Below, in pieces: positions 46,101 to 58,100 of a stretch of 64,000 bases of DNA. Within the stretch, counting starts at the first letter, position 1, and each line of letters starts with the position of its first letter. A model generated the notes under the pieces. It was not told where the DNA came from. It saw only the letters and a list, made by a program, of their open reading frames with translations, and did not search any database. This DNA comes from Branchiostoma belcheri (Eukaryota; Chordata; Leptocardii; Amphioxiformes; Branchiostomatidae), in the NCBI RefSeq assembly GCF_001625305.1, contig NW_017803987.1, positions 2,747,737 through 2,811,736 of the forward strand. Reading direction: 5' to 3'. A program made the position numbers and the translations under genes.

Positions 46101-49100
46101 CCATTAGTCGTAACGTGAGTTTCTGTATGACCCGTCATAGCGTGTGGGTCAGCACATGATAACGGTAGAATAAAACAAACGATAAAGTCTCTGAAAACTG
46201 TCCTTATATGTCCTAAAAATAAAATGTCATTATAGCAGCAAAATAATAAAAAGAAAACAGTTTCTATCATTTTACAATCGCTAATCAAAGGACGAAACTT
46301 ACCATTGAAAATACCATTCGCCGTAACGTGAGTTTCTGTATGACCCGTCATAGCGTGTGGGTCAGCACATGATAACGGTAGAATAAAACAAACGATAAAG
46401 TCTCTGAAAACTGTCCTTATATGTCCTAAAAATAAAATGTCATTATAGCAGCAAAATAATAAAAAGAAAACAGTTTCTATCATTTTACAATCGCTAATCA
46501 AAGGACGAAACTTACCATTGAAAATACCATTCGCCGTAACGTGAGTTTCTGTATGACCCGTCATAGCGTGTGGGTCAGCACATGATAACGGTAGAATAAA
46601 ACAAACGACAAAGACTCTAAAAAACTGAAAAATGTTCTTATCTTATAGCAGCAAACTAACTCTTAAAAAAAGAAAAAAGTTTTAAAAGTTTCTATCATTT
46701 TACAATCGCTAATCAAAGGACGAATTTTACCATCAGTGTAACGTGCGTTTCCGTGTGGGTCAGCACATGATAACGGTACGAGGATAACACAAACGATAAA
46801 GTCTCTAAAAACTGTCCTTATATGTCCTAAAAAGAAAATGTCATTATAGCAGTAAAATAATAAAAAGAAAACAAAGTTTCTATCATTTTACAATCGCTAA
46901 TCAAAGGACGAAACGTACAATTCAAAAATACAATTTTGCCATATACAGCCATTAGTCGTAACGTGAGTTTCTGTATGACCCGTCATAGCGTGTGGGTCAG
47001 CACATGATAACGGTCGAATAAAACAAACGAAAAAGAATCTAAAATTCTAAATAAACTTTAAAATTTTCTTACAACCACTTTTTTTAGAAACAATTTTAGA
47101 AATTAGAGCCTGGAAATTAATGACGAATTTTAAAACTAAAATAAGAGAAATTAAAAATACCTGTAAGAGTTCCTAAGTTCGACCGTCACAGCGTGCAGCG
47201 TGGCACAGGAGGGCGGGTCAGAACTTCAACTGGCGTGCGATGTCGACATTCTCTACAAGTACTTACCTTTTTTTTTATCGAATTGCCCTGTGGCTAAATC
47301 GACAATTTTCACCTCCTCAAGTCTCACAACTGTAGCAGCAACATTTTATTAGTTCACCGTCAGTCCACAAAACTTCCGTCACAGTGTGCTGCTCAGCACG
47401 TCTTGACGTGCTGACTGGCACGTGGCGACGGCATGCGGAAAGTTCCCCCGCTTGCCTTTTATTGTGAAATACATTATTTAGAAATGAACCATTCAGCTTA
47501 GAAATATTTCTCTTCAAGCTTGTGTCCGAAAATCTTCCATGTAACGGACTCACACAAAAAAGAGAGACCGAGCGCCGCATCCAGCCAACTTCACGCCGTA
47601 CCGCCGTAATGTATGTGTCGCAATAAGTGGCTACTTTCTGTCTAAGCGGCCGGCACAACATGGCGGATTTTTCGTGCCGTGCCGCTGAACTCCGCGGCCA
47701 AATTATAGGTCTTTATGCAGGTTAACTGGCAGCTTCAACGAAGAAAACCACAAGTAATACATCTGAAGATTATCACAAGCGGAAAAGTTGATAGTTTTGG
47801 TGTTGTTTCTTTATTTTCAGAACGGGTTAGTCGAACGATCTTCGCCGGATCGGCGCTCCACGTCCTGACAGGCGCTCAGTACGGGCTTGGCAAAGTCGTA
47901 AATTTCTCAAATTCTGCCCTTCATAGGAATCAAAAGATCGTAAAATATGATTAACTATATTCTACCCGAGTATAGTCAACCGTTTTAGCTTTATATCAAT
48001 GTGGAGACCGTTAAAAACAGCCGTTCTGGGTGCCCCATATACATGCACCCTGCCGTCATTGCGTGTTTCCTGTGCACTTTTGACGCCGTCGAAACGTGCT
48101 GTGTGGCACGCTTACATACCTGGTGTCTTGAAGGACCACAGGAAGAATAGCTACATTTGTTGTAAGCTAAATGTGGATCCCAATAAAGTCAAAGTCAAAG
48201 GTACACCATTTCTGGTGATTGATTGAAAGTTAACAATCAGTCTGCTGACTTACTTGTTTAACTCCATAGGAAACCGTTGAGAGCCAGGCTGCCCGGATCA
48301 GTCAGCTGATGACAGACCAGGCGCGCTGGCAGATCCACCAGGCAGGCGAGGACGGAGAGGATCAGGTGGGATCCATGATCCAGGGATACATGAAGGAGAT
48401 CGAGGAACTCAGGTGGGATTCTGGGATCATTGTAGTTTAGGGTCTGTCATCTTGTACTGTGGGATCTGTGATCTTGTACATGTATGTGGCCTCGTACCTT
48501 ATATAATTAGGATCTATAATCCAGGGATACATGAAGGAGATCAAGGAACTCATGTGGGATTCTGGAATCTTATTCTTTGGGATCTGTGATCGTAAGCTTG
48601 TACATGTACATGGCTTTGTACCTTATAATCAGGATCCATCTGTATCTGTATAGCCGGTATAATCACCCTTCGGCGTAACACACCAGCTTCTGTATCTGTA
48701 TAGCAGGTATAACCACCCTTCGGCGTAACACACCAGCTTCTGTATCTGTATAGCAGGTATAACCGCCTTTCGGCGTAACATACCAGCTTCTGTATCTGTA
48801 TAGCCGGTATAACCGCCCTTCGGCGTAACACACCAGCTTCTGTATCTGTATAGCCGGTATAACTGCCCTTCGGCGTAACACACCAGCTTCCAGTGTATAT
48901 GAATATGTTGAGCTTACCATATCACCTATGCTACTTTTAACATTTAAACATTCTTTTATATATTTACCTATTCATACACAGTAAAGGTTATCTAATATCT
49001 GTAATATCTAACGTTATATAGATCTGCAGAAATTTACCCTCTATCCAATAAAAACAATAAGACTTAATATCTGTCTATGATATATTAATCTGCAGAAATC

Positions 49101-52100
49101 AGTTACCCATGCTCTGATGCAAACAATGTGTTAAATCTTCAGGGGAAAGCTGATTGAAAGTGAGAGCATGGTGACTCATCTCCAGCGCAGGATATCCAAC
49201 CAGGGATTGTCTCTCTCCACGTCTCTGTCGTCCCGTAGCCCGTCTCACATCGCTCTGACCGGTGGACTGGACACCTCCGACCTGACCAACCAGTTTGGAG
49301 GCGGCTCCCCAGTGTCTCCCATCGCTGAAGACACAGAGAGCATCATAAGTCTGGCCAAGAAAGACCTGGAGAACCTTAAACACAGGAAGAGTCGAGTTAG
49401 AAAACGGCACAATTCAGAAAGGTATGGACTTTGGTTGTTATCATTTTTATGTCAACCTTTGCAAACTGTTTTTGTGCTGTTTCTTCCTCTTCTTCTTCTT
49501 CTCCATACGAATGAAGTCAATGACCTGGACCAGAGGTCTGTCACCATGGTAACTAGTACTGTAGCAGACAGCCTGTGGTGTTGGGTTACATTATGTAGCA
49601 GGACATAGCTATAGTGACTGCTCACCACATACATGTATTATATAATGAATATGTTTGAGTAACAATAAACAGAGCTGTAGTTTGTTAGGCTAGACCAATT
49701 GTGAAGGTAAACATTATGCATTTACTTTACAAGTACTGCAGCATCACATATAAAAGTTCCTGTGTTTGTTGATGCATCTAAAAATGGTTATATTTTCAGG
49801 AAGTGCTGTTTGGACTATGATGTGTATGTCTCTTGATTTTAAGAAATTTTCTGACAATTTCAAAACGTGCTTTGTCATCACACATCAGTGTAAGAGTGTT
49901 AAAGGCATCCAGTGTAGTTTTTAGGGCTTGGAAACCAGCTTTTTCAAAGTCAATATTCTAGTCACTTATCGGCATACTAAGTTGAAACAACACTATCCCA
50001 ATGTATATCTAACGAAAAAATGTTACTGAAAGGACCTGGATTGATTTTAAGGGTACCACCCAGAAAGTAAAGGACTTATCTTGGGTCTTGTTTCTGCAGT
50101 TTTACAGGCCTAAAGTATGAAATACTGATTCAAATGTGTTAATGTGGGATGGTACTAGTATGTGTCAATATCATACAGATTGCCTTATTATGTTTACCGA
50201 AGGAAAACATATTGTTTTTACTCAATTTCTTCTTCTTCTGGCCTGATGACCTGATTTGTTGATGTCTGTCACCATGGTAACTGGTGTTGGGTTACATCAT
50301 GTTGCAATGTTATACTAATTATAGTAGGAGACATACATGTAGAGACTCCTGTCTGACCATATATATGAATGTATTTGAGTAAGAATTAACAGAGCAGACC
50401 ATATCCGAAGGTAAACATTATGCATTTGCTTTGCAAATGTTACTTTTCTAGTTCAGAATATTTCGGGTTTCGCCACCTTGAAGTTGCATTGGATGCCTTT
50501 AAAGTGTTTGTTGATGCCGCCTGGTTGTGTTTACAGGAAGTATAGACAGAAGGGGAGAGTAGACAGGGCGGTCATGACTGACAGTTGGATGCAGAGGTAC
50601 AAAAATGTACCACAGGTTGGGCAGAAACCTGCTAACCAAAACCCCCGCCTGCTACAAATTCCAACCCTCACGCCCCTGTAATACATAAACCCATGTTATA
50701 ATGCCCTGTTTTTTTTTGTTTTATTCAAAATACTGGGCCAGTACTGAAGCCACAAGTTGCCTGATCTGCAGTTAAGGGGCTGTCATACTGGCAACGACTT
50801 TGCTGATCACCAAGATTGAACTGAATTTCAAAATTGCCTTAGAGTTGAGCATGTGAGTGAAGAAGAGGACACCAGCCATATTGCTGCCAAAAATGTCCTT
50901 TCTAACAGTTACTCTACTTGTCTTGTGAGCTATTTTTCTGTGTAATAGCTTCAAGTAGCTTTCAAAATGTCTATAATATAAAGCAAGTTTTTGGTTCAAA
51001 GTTTTGATCAGAGCTTCAGCTTCTTGTAACAAAGTTTGTTACAAGAAGCTGAAAAAACTGCATTGATTTAAGAAAATGGTAGATTGAAAATCATAAAGTC
51101 CTTGAAAAGAGTATTTAAAAAGCAGGGTAGTAACTTTTTTGAGCTTTTTCCACCAAGGTGTAATGCTCAACATTTGTAGCCGTCATAGTTTCTTTGTTCC
51201 TCCAACCTGGTGATGAAGTTAGCTGCCTATTCAGGACCAAGATTCAACTTCTGATATCATTCATTTGTGTTTTTTTTGCTTCCATTCCTTGACTGACTGT
51301 AATAAAGAAATGACAACCTTCAATCCTTGACATCTAACAATTGTAATTTGCTCAAGTCTAATATCATTAGTAAAATTTCACCATTTTACCATTGGGCACT
51401 GGAATGGCATTGTACTTAATGCTTCTGGTACATTGGAACATTTTAGATGGATTTTATCATCAAATATTTCTTCTATGCTATTTACAATTTGTAAGAAACA
51501 GATTTTAAATCGTAAAATCAATTTGACTCAAATTTCTAGAAAATCTAAGAATTTCAATCTTATCAGTAAGGAGCACTAGTCTTCAGTCTAGGTGTATTTT
51601 TTCCAATGAAAAATAAAAAAGAAGATTGGTTCTTGCTGTGAGAATTCTGTCACAAAGTGTGGTATCTTTTTCAAAATTTGATCTTGAATATTGTCCATAA
51701 AAGAGAAATTTTTGGTTAAAAGGAGGACAAGAAAAGGCATTTCGATAAAGTATAATGGTCTATAATGGCAGAAATTGTGATTGAAATATAGTAAAAATGG
51801 CAAATCAGAGACATGATAAATGAAGAAGTGAATAAATGAGTGTTTAACTTTTCTTTTGCAGTTCTGACAAGGAAAACAGGAGCGAGGGAGAAGAAGAGCA
51901 GGAGGAAGGAGGAGAGAAGAATGGAATGGGAGAAGGATCAGAGGAGGAGGAGGAAGATGAGGATGAGAACCAGGAGGAGAAGGATGAGGAGGAGGAGGAG
52001 GGGAGCAGTGACAGCTCGTCTGAAGAGGAGGACGGGGATAATCTGGAGGAAGACCTGGCAGGTAGGGGGCCTTGGATCACTGGATTTAGTAGGCAGAATG

Positions 52101-55100
52101 CAAACAACGTATTGTACCTGCGCAAAACCCTAAATTTTCACGATTTCAGTTAGATTTCTGGTCAACGTTGCATCAGAATTTCGCCTGTTACAGATGACAT
52201 CTTTTCCAACATAACATTTAGAAACTGCAGACGGGATGTAAACCTTATATGTGCAAAAACATGAGTGAAGTGAGGAAAGCAATGTTAAGTGCCTTTCCCA
52301 AGGGCACAACGGTGGGGCATGTTGGTGGATTTGAACCCAGGACCTATGGGTCCTATGCCACACGATGACACTAAAGATATGATATTGTTGTTCTCCAGAC
52401 ATCTCATGTGAGATTGCCATCAAACAGAAGCTGATAGATACACAAATGTAGTTGATAGAAGCATGAGAGGGACTAGGTGGAAATTACTTAACCACAGACC
52501 ACAAAAGTTTAGACACTGAAAGTTAGACATGTTCTTGTTGTTCCTGCAGATATCTCGTGTGAGATCGCCATCAAACAGAAGCTGATAGATACACAAATGT
52601 AGTTGATAGAAGCATGAGAGGGACTAGGTGGGAATTACTTAACCACAGACCACAAAAGTTTAGACACTGAAAGTTAGACATGTCATTGTTGTTCCTCCAG
52701 ACATCTCATGTGAGATCGCCATCAAACAGAAGCTGATCGATAGTTGATAGAAGTACATGTATGAGAGGTACAAGGTGAGAATTACTTAACCACAGACTAC
52801 TAAAGGACATGTTCTTGTTGTTCTCCAGACATCTCGTGTGAGATCGCCATCAAACAGAAGCTGATAGATGAACTGGAGGTGAGCCAGAAGAAGATGCAGG
52901 TGCTGAAGTACCAGTACGAGGAAAAACTCCTGAACCTGCAGCAGAAAATACAGGCTACGCAACAGGAGAGGGACAAGGTATGGTGTTTTAGTGTTGTTTG
53001 TGTTTGTTTGTACAGTTGGTTGGTCACTTGGTTGTTAAATGTTCAGTTGACGAAAAACTCTGCAGCAGAAAAAAGAGGCCACACAGCAGGAGAGGGACAA
53101 GGTGGAAATTACTTAACCACAGACCACAAAAGTTCAGACACTGGAAGTTTGGTCCCAGAAGCTGGCTGGATGCCAGAAGGAAAATGCATAGACATAAGAA
53201 AAGACGTTTACAAAATGAACAACACAAGAAATTTACACAATTCTAAATATTCAATGGAGCTATGAAATCTCTGATTTCTTCAGTGAAGTACTGCCACATG
53301 GTCACAATTGATCCTCATTTTCTGCCTCAGGTGCTGGCAAACATGGAGTCCGTGGACCACATCGCCGAAGAAAAAGCCAAGAAAATCAAGTCTGAATACG
53401 AAAGGAAACTCAAGAACATGCAGGTAAGGAATCATGTTTCTTTTGTGCATTACAGCCGCATAGAAACCCATCCACTCGAATTTTGAGATAGAGGCTTGCT
53501 CAAATACTGTCAACAAAACTTCAAAGTGAAGGATATAATTATTGACCAAAAGCTGGAAAAATCAGAAACAACTAGAAAGGCCAATATTTGCTTTGGAGCA
53601 AATATAGCGATGGGTTCACCACATTTTACCACATGGCAGGGAAAGAATGAGAAACACAAGGGAAAACAATGCTTTACATTGATATAACTATAGTATGAAG
53701 TAACATACAACTAAGACTACAACAGTTGGATAGCTATTCCCTACATTATTGGTTAGGATTGCATAATGCAAACTGTTGATTTTCAAGATAAAAAGAAGCG
53801 TTCATAGCCCGCATTCCAATGCTGGAGCAGGAAAGCTTAAAATACCTACCAAAACACTTGAATACAGACATACTGTCAGTATGGCATGGCTCTGTGCAGG
53901 TGTAAATGAAGTTAAGCCAGTTAAATCCCAACAGCCAATCAGCAAGGAGAATAGAGGAAAGCTGCATGCCTATTGGTTGATGCCTTGCATGCCATTGTGA
54001 TGACTCATGTCCAAATGTGGTAAACACTGCACACTTACACAGTAATACATTAGCTATTACACAGCCAAAAAACTCAAATAAAACCATTCTAAAAGCCTGT
54101 ATCACAATAATTTAAAAAACGCCTAGGGGTATTTGCCCACTGTACCTCCATACCAAATTTCAGGACCTTAGGCCCTAAAATGAAGAAGCTGAATCCATTT
54201 AAAGATATGGCAGGAGGAGAAGGAGAAGAAGAAACATCAGAAAAAGCAATATGGTTTCACCACACCACTTCGTGGTGTGGTGAACCCATAAAAAAACTCA
54301 TTGATATTTTTTGTGGAGTATACTGCTAAAAGCTGTTAAAAAACACTGCTATTTTCTATGTTTTGTCTTGCTTAATTCTGAATGAAGATGCCTGAAATAC
54401 AAGCTAAAAGCCACAAAGAGCAAGAGTAGAACAAGACTGGCAATGAAAACATACATTGCCATGGTGACGGTGGTTGCTGTTAGGGTTATTGTTTGCATGG
54501 CACTGCCATCATTTCATGATTTTGAGGAAGACTTGGTACCTATCTAGAGAGATACAGTGCACTCCTCCCCTGAGGGTATAGTGAACGAACCCCAGGATCA
54601 CAGAAAGTAGGGCCATCCGGGGCAGACAGGTCTTCTAAAGGTTTTCAGAAATGTGGGCATAGATGTGGGTCAGAGAAATGCCTGTGGACATTCCATTCCT
54701 GTGGACAAAATGCCTGTACCATTCCTAGAATTCTTGCAAACTGCACACAATACTGTACCATTAGGCTCCTCCCTGAGACGTCGCCAAAAAAAGGCTGACT
54801 GATTTTTCTGTCTGTTCCCTCAGGATGAAGTGAAGAAGCTGCAGGCAGCGAAGCGTGAACACGCCCGGCTGATGCGGAACAACGCGCAGTACGAGAAACA
54901 GCTGAAGACGCTGCGACACGACCTGGACGAGATGAAGAAGACAAAATGTCGCCTGATGAAACAGATGAGAGACGAGCAGGCGAAAAGCAGAGAGTCGGAG
55001 AACAAGAGGTAAACGTTGTGTGATTTTTATTTTCATCGGAATTCCTATTAGTGAATCAGATGGCATCAGAAATTTTACCTGACAGTTACTTCAATTTTCC

Positions 55101-58100
55101 TATTAATAATATGTGAATGTGTTTTTCCTGCCCTAACACATTTGTATACTAGTATGTAGTAGCTTGACAAAGCAGAGTGATATATTATATTGCATTGAAA
55201 ATGTAAGATCATTTTGAACTACATGTACATGTCCGTGAATAGTTTCATCAGATTGGTAAGTCACTGAGTAAAGAGACACAACCAAGTGTTTTATTCAGCT
55301 GACGTTTCGGGGACCGTCTGTCATCTTCCTCAGGGCAATTCTGACTGGTTCACATTGCACTGCAGCACAGGTGTTACTGTTATAGATGCATTCCTAAATG
55401 TACAATATTTACATATCTATACATATCAGAATTGCCCTGAGGGAGGTGACAGACAGTCAGCTGAATAAAACAATTGGTTTTGTAAAAAGAGTCTTTACTA
55501 AATGTACATGTGTTGGAATCTCCTATCATTGCGACAAATGTACCTGTTCGTTATAAGATACAACAGCAAAACTGGTGATTTGCATGTATATGTACAAGCT
55601 GTATTCACATGTCCCATAATGCCTTTCCAGAACGCGTGAGCTGGCCCAGCTGAAGAAGGAACAGCGTCGTCGTGACAACCTGATCCAGCAGCTGGAGCGC
55701 GAGAAGAAGCAGCGAGAACTCGTCCTCAAACGCAAACAAGAAGAAGTCAACTCCCTTCGCAAACAGGCTCGACCAGTATCTGGCAAAGTCGGCGACTCGC
55801 GAAAGAAAGCGCCAACGGATCCCCAAGCGACAAACGGGCACGCGGAAGAGAAGCCCGACCTCGCGCCCAAACCCCGCCCTAGAACTGCTCCCTCCGTGCG
55901 ATCTGCTGCTAGCTCGACAAAAGGTAGCCAATCGAAACCCTCGAGTGCAATGGAAAAACCCGGTGCAATACGCGGCAGTCACATTCCAGCTCCGACGTCC
56001 ACCCCGCGTCGGGTTAAACACCAGCGGAGGCAGTCGTCGGAGAAAATGGCGAAAATGAAGTGGCAATCGCTGGAAAAACGGGTGGGGGAAGTCATCGCAC
56101 GGCGACAGACGATAAACCACATGGAGCGCGACATGGAGAGATGGCTACAGGAGCGAGAGAAGCTGGGAAAACGGATCGAACGAATCAAGCAGAAGAGAAA
56201 CAAGGCTGTGGAGGAGTGTAAAGATCCCAAAGTCCTACAGGAGTTGCAGGACCAGATAACTGTGCTCAATGACAACATTGATAACGTTAATGACAACATC
56301 ATGGAGAGCCAAAACAGCATCATGCAGATGTCTGTAAGTGTTCCTGAGTTTGTGTTTATTTTCTCGTCTATTTTGCAAAGTTCATCTGTTTTGGTAGATG
56401 TCATAATGCAATGTAAGTTTAAACTGTAATTTCCAACACAAAGAATTGGACTTACCCAAATTTTCAACTGCACAACTCCAGTCTTTGTCTATCTGTTAAC
56501 ATCGATGCTAACCAGGAAGCCCTGGACTGGCTGGAGCAGTGGGCCGGCAAGATATGATGATGATGATGAACATCTTTGTGAACAACCACATTGTACTATC
56601 AGTTAAAAGAGACTTGTCAAAGAAAAAATTGTGAGAAATTTTGGCCCAGACATTATTCTATTCACAAAACGTGCCTGTTACGGTCGCGTTGGACAAGTGG
56701 TCAGCTTAGGCAAGTTAATGCTTACATCTATTGGGGAAAAATCGGGACCAAGAAAAAGCAGTTGTTGTGGCCAGCTGTGCCGCATGCCCGCAAAGCTGGT
56801 GTGTTACGCCAAAGGGCGGTTATACCGGCTTTACAGATACAGATACAGATGGCCAGCTCATAGAGGTATTTGCTTGGGCAACGTTGACTGTACATGTACT
56901 TTGAAGTGTGAAAATGTGTTGTGTTTTGCAGGAGGAGGGAGATCCTGTGGACATCACAGCTGTCATCAACTCCTGTTCCATTGAGGAGGCTCGGTACCTA
57001 CTGGAACACTTCCTGAACATGGTCATCACTAAAGGCATGTACGCTGCACAGAAGGAGACAGAGTGCAAGGTTAGTACATGTAGATGTAAGTTTGGGTACA
57101 GGATACATGCATGTGTACATGCACAGACAGATACAGACATACATGTGTAAAAATACGTAGGTCTATATATGTATGTTACCTACTGGAACACTTCCTGAAC
57201 ATGGTCATCACTAAATGCATGTACGCTGCACAGAAGGAGACAGAGTGTAAGGTGAGGTACACAATGTCATACATGTATCTTTGTGTACACACAGGCACAT
57301 AGTATACAGGCACAAGTGTAGGTGTACACATTATATGTTACTCGCTGGAACACTTAAAAAATATGGTAATCACTAAAGGCTTGTATACTGCACAGAAGGA
57401 GACAGAGTGTAAGGTGAGGTACATGCAGGTTTGGGTACAGGATACATGCATGTGTACATGCACAGACAGATACAGACATACAAGTACATGTAGATCTATG
57501 TGTATGTTATGTACTGGAACACTTCCTGAACATGGTTATCACTAAAGGCATGTATGCTGCACAGAAGGAGACAGAGTGTAAGGTGAGGTTTGAGTACAGG
57601 ATGCATGCAAGTGTACAAGCACAAATACAGACATACACAATGTACCAACAGCTAAGACTTCAGCTATAGGTGCACTGGAAACATTTTGTGTCAACGGTCA
57701 AAAAATGAGGTTCACTGCACCAATTTTGGATGTACAAAAGTGCATAGAAGACGAACTGGTAATAGTGGAATGTAGCAGGTACTACAAATGTACATATGGC
57801 AACATATACTACTCCTGTCAGTCACTCTCGAAAGACTTACTGAACTGTGCAAACAATTTTAAAAGGATTGCTCAGTTTCTATTTATTTCCTTATTTATTT
57901 CTGTATTCTTTTACCTGGGTGGCACTCATCAGTGACAGTGATTACACACAATGAGACAATATTTTTTTTTTTATACAGTACCGTATAACAAGACAAGAAC
58001 AACTAAACATGAATATCAAAATCGTTATCTAACAGTTCAAAGAGGTAACAGTTCTTAGACATTTTCCTATTTTTTTTAGATAACAATATAGACACTCTAC

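Larger units (their letters stand above)
43149..48122. mobile_element. 5-kb foldback / Mutator-like element with ~1-kb TIRs
   Basis: It is flanked by an exact 9-bp duplication, gtgtcttga (43140-43148 and 48123-48131). The left arm (43149 to about 44142) and right arm (about 47127-48122) are near-identical inverted copies. The interior has two tandem arrays and many copies of a GTGCTGACCCACACGCTATG-type motif followed by ACGG on both strands. No transposase or other recognisable protein is seen, so it is non-autonomous. The 9-bp duplication and long TIRs suggest the Mutator (MULE) superfamily, but no transposase confirms this. It is inserted in a KIF21 intron between coiled-coil exons. Confidence 0.85.

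Noticed and set aside
46085..46564. A 159-residue minus-strand open frame with a repeated 71-residue unit.
   Set aside because: It is created by the 213-bp tandem array, whose length is a multiple of three. Codon character and context in a non-coding element argue against a protein.
48637..48888. A regular array that could suggest a CRISPR.
   Set aside because: Units are directly adjacent without unique spacers, the genome is eukaryotic and the same unit is a dispersed retroposon tail.
51844..52125. A serine-rich minus-strand open frame.
   Set aside because: Antisense of the acidic GAG/GAA-rich KIF21 exon, which has splice borders and family architecture in its favour.
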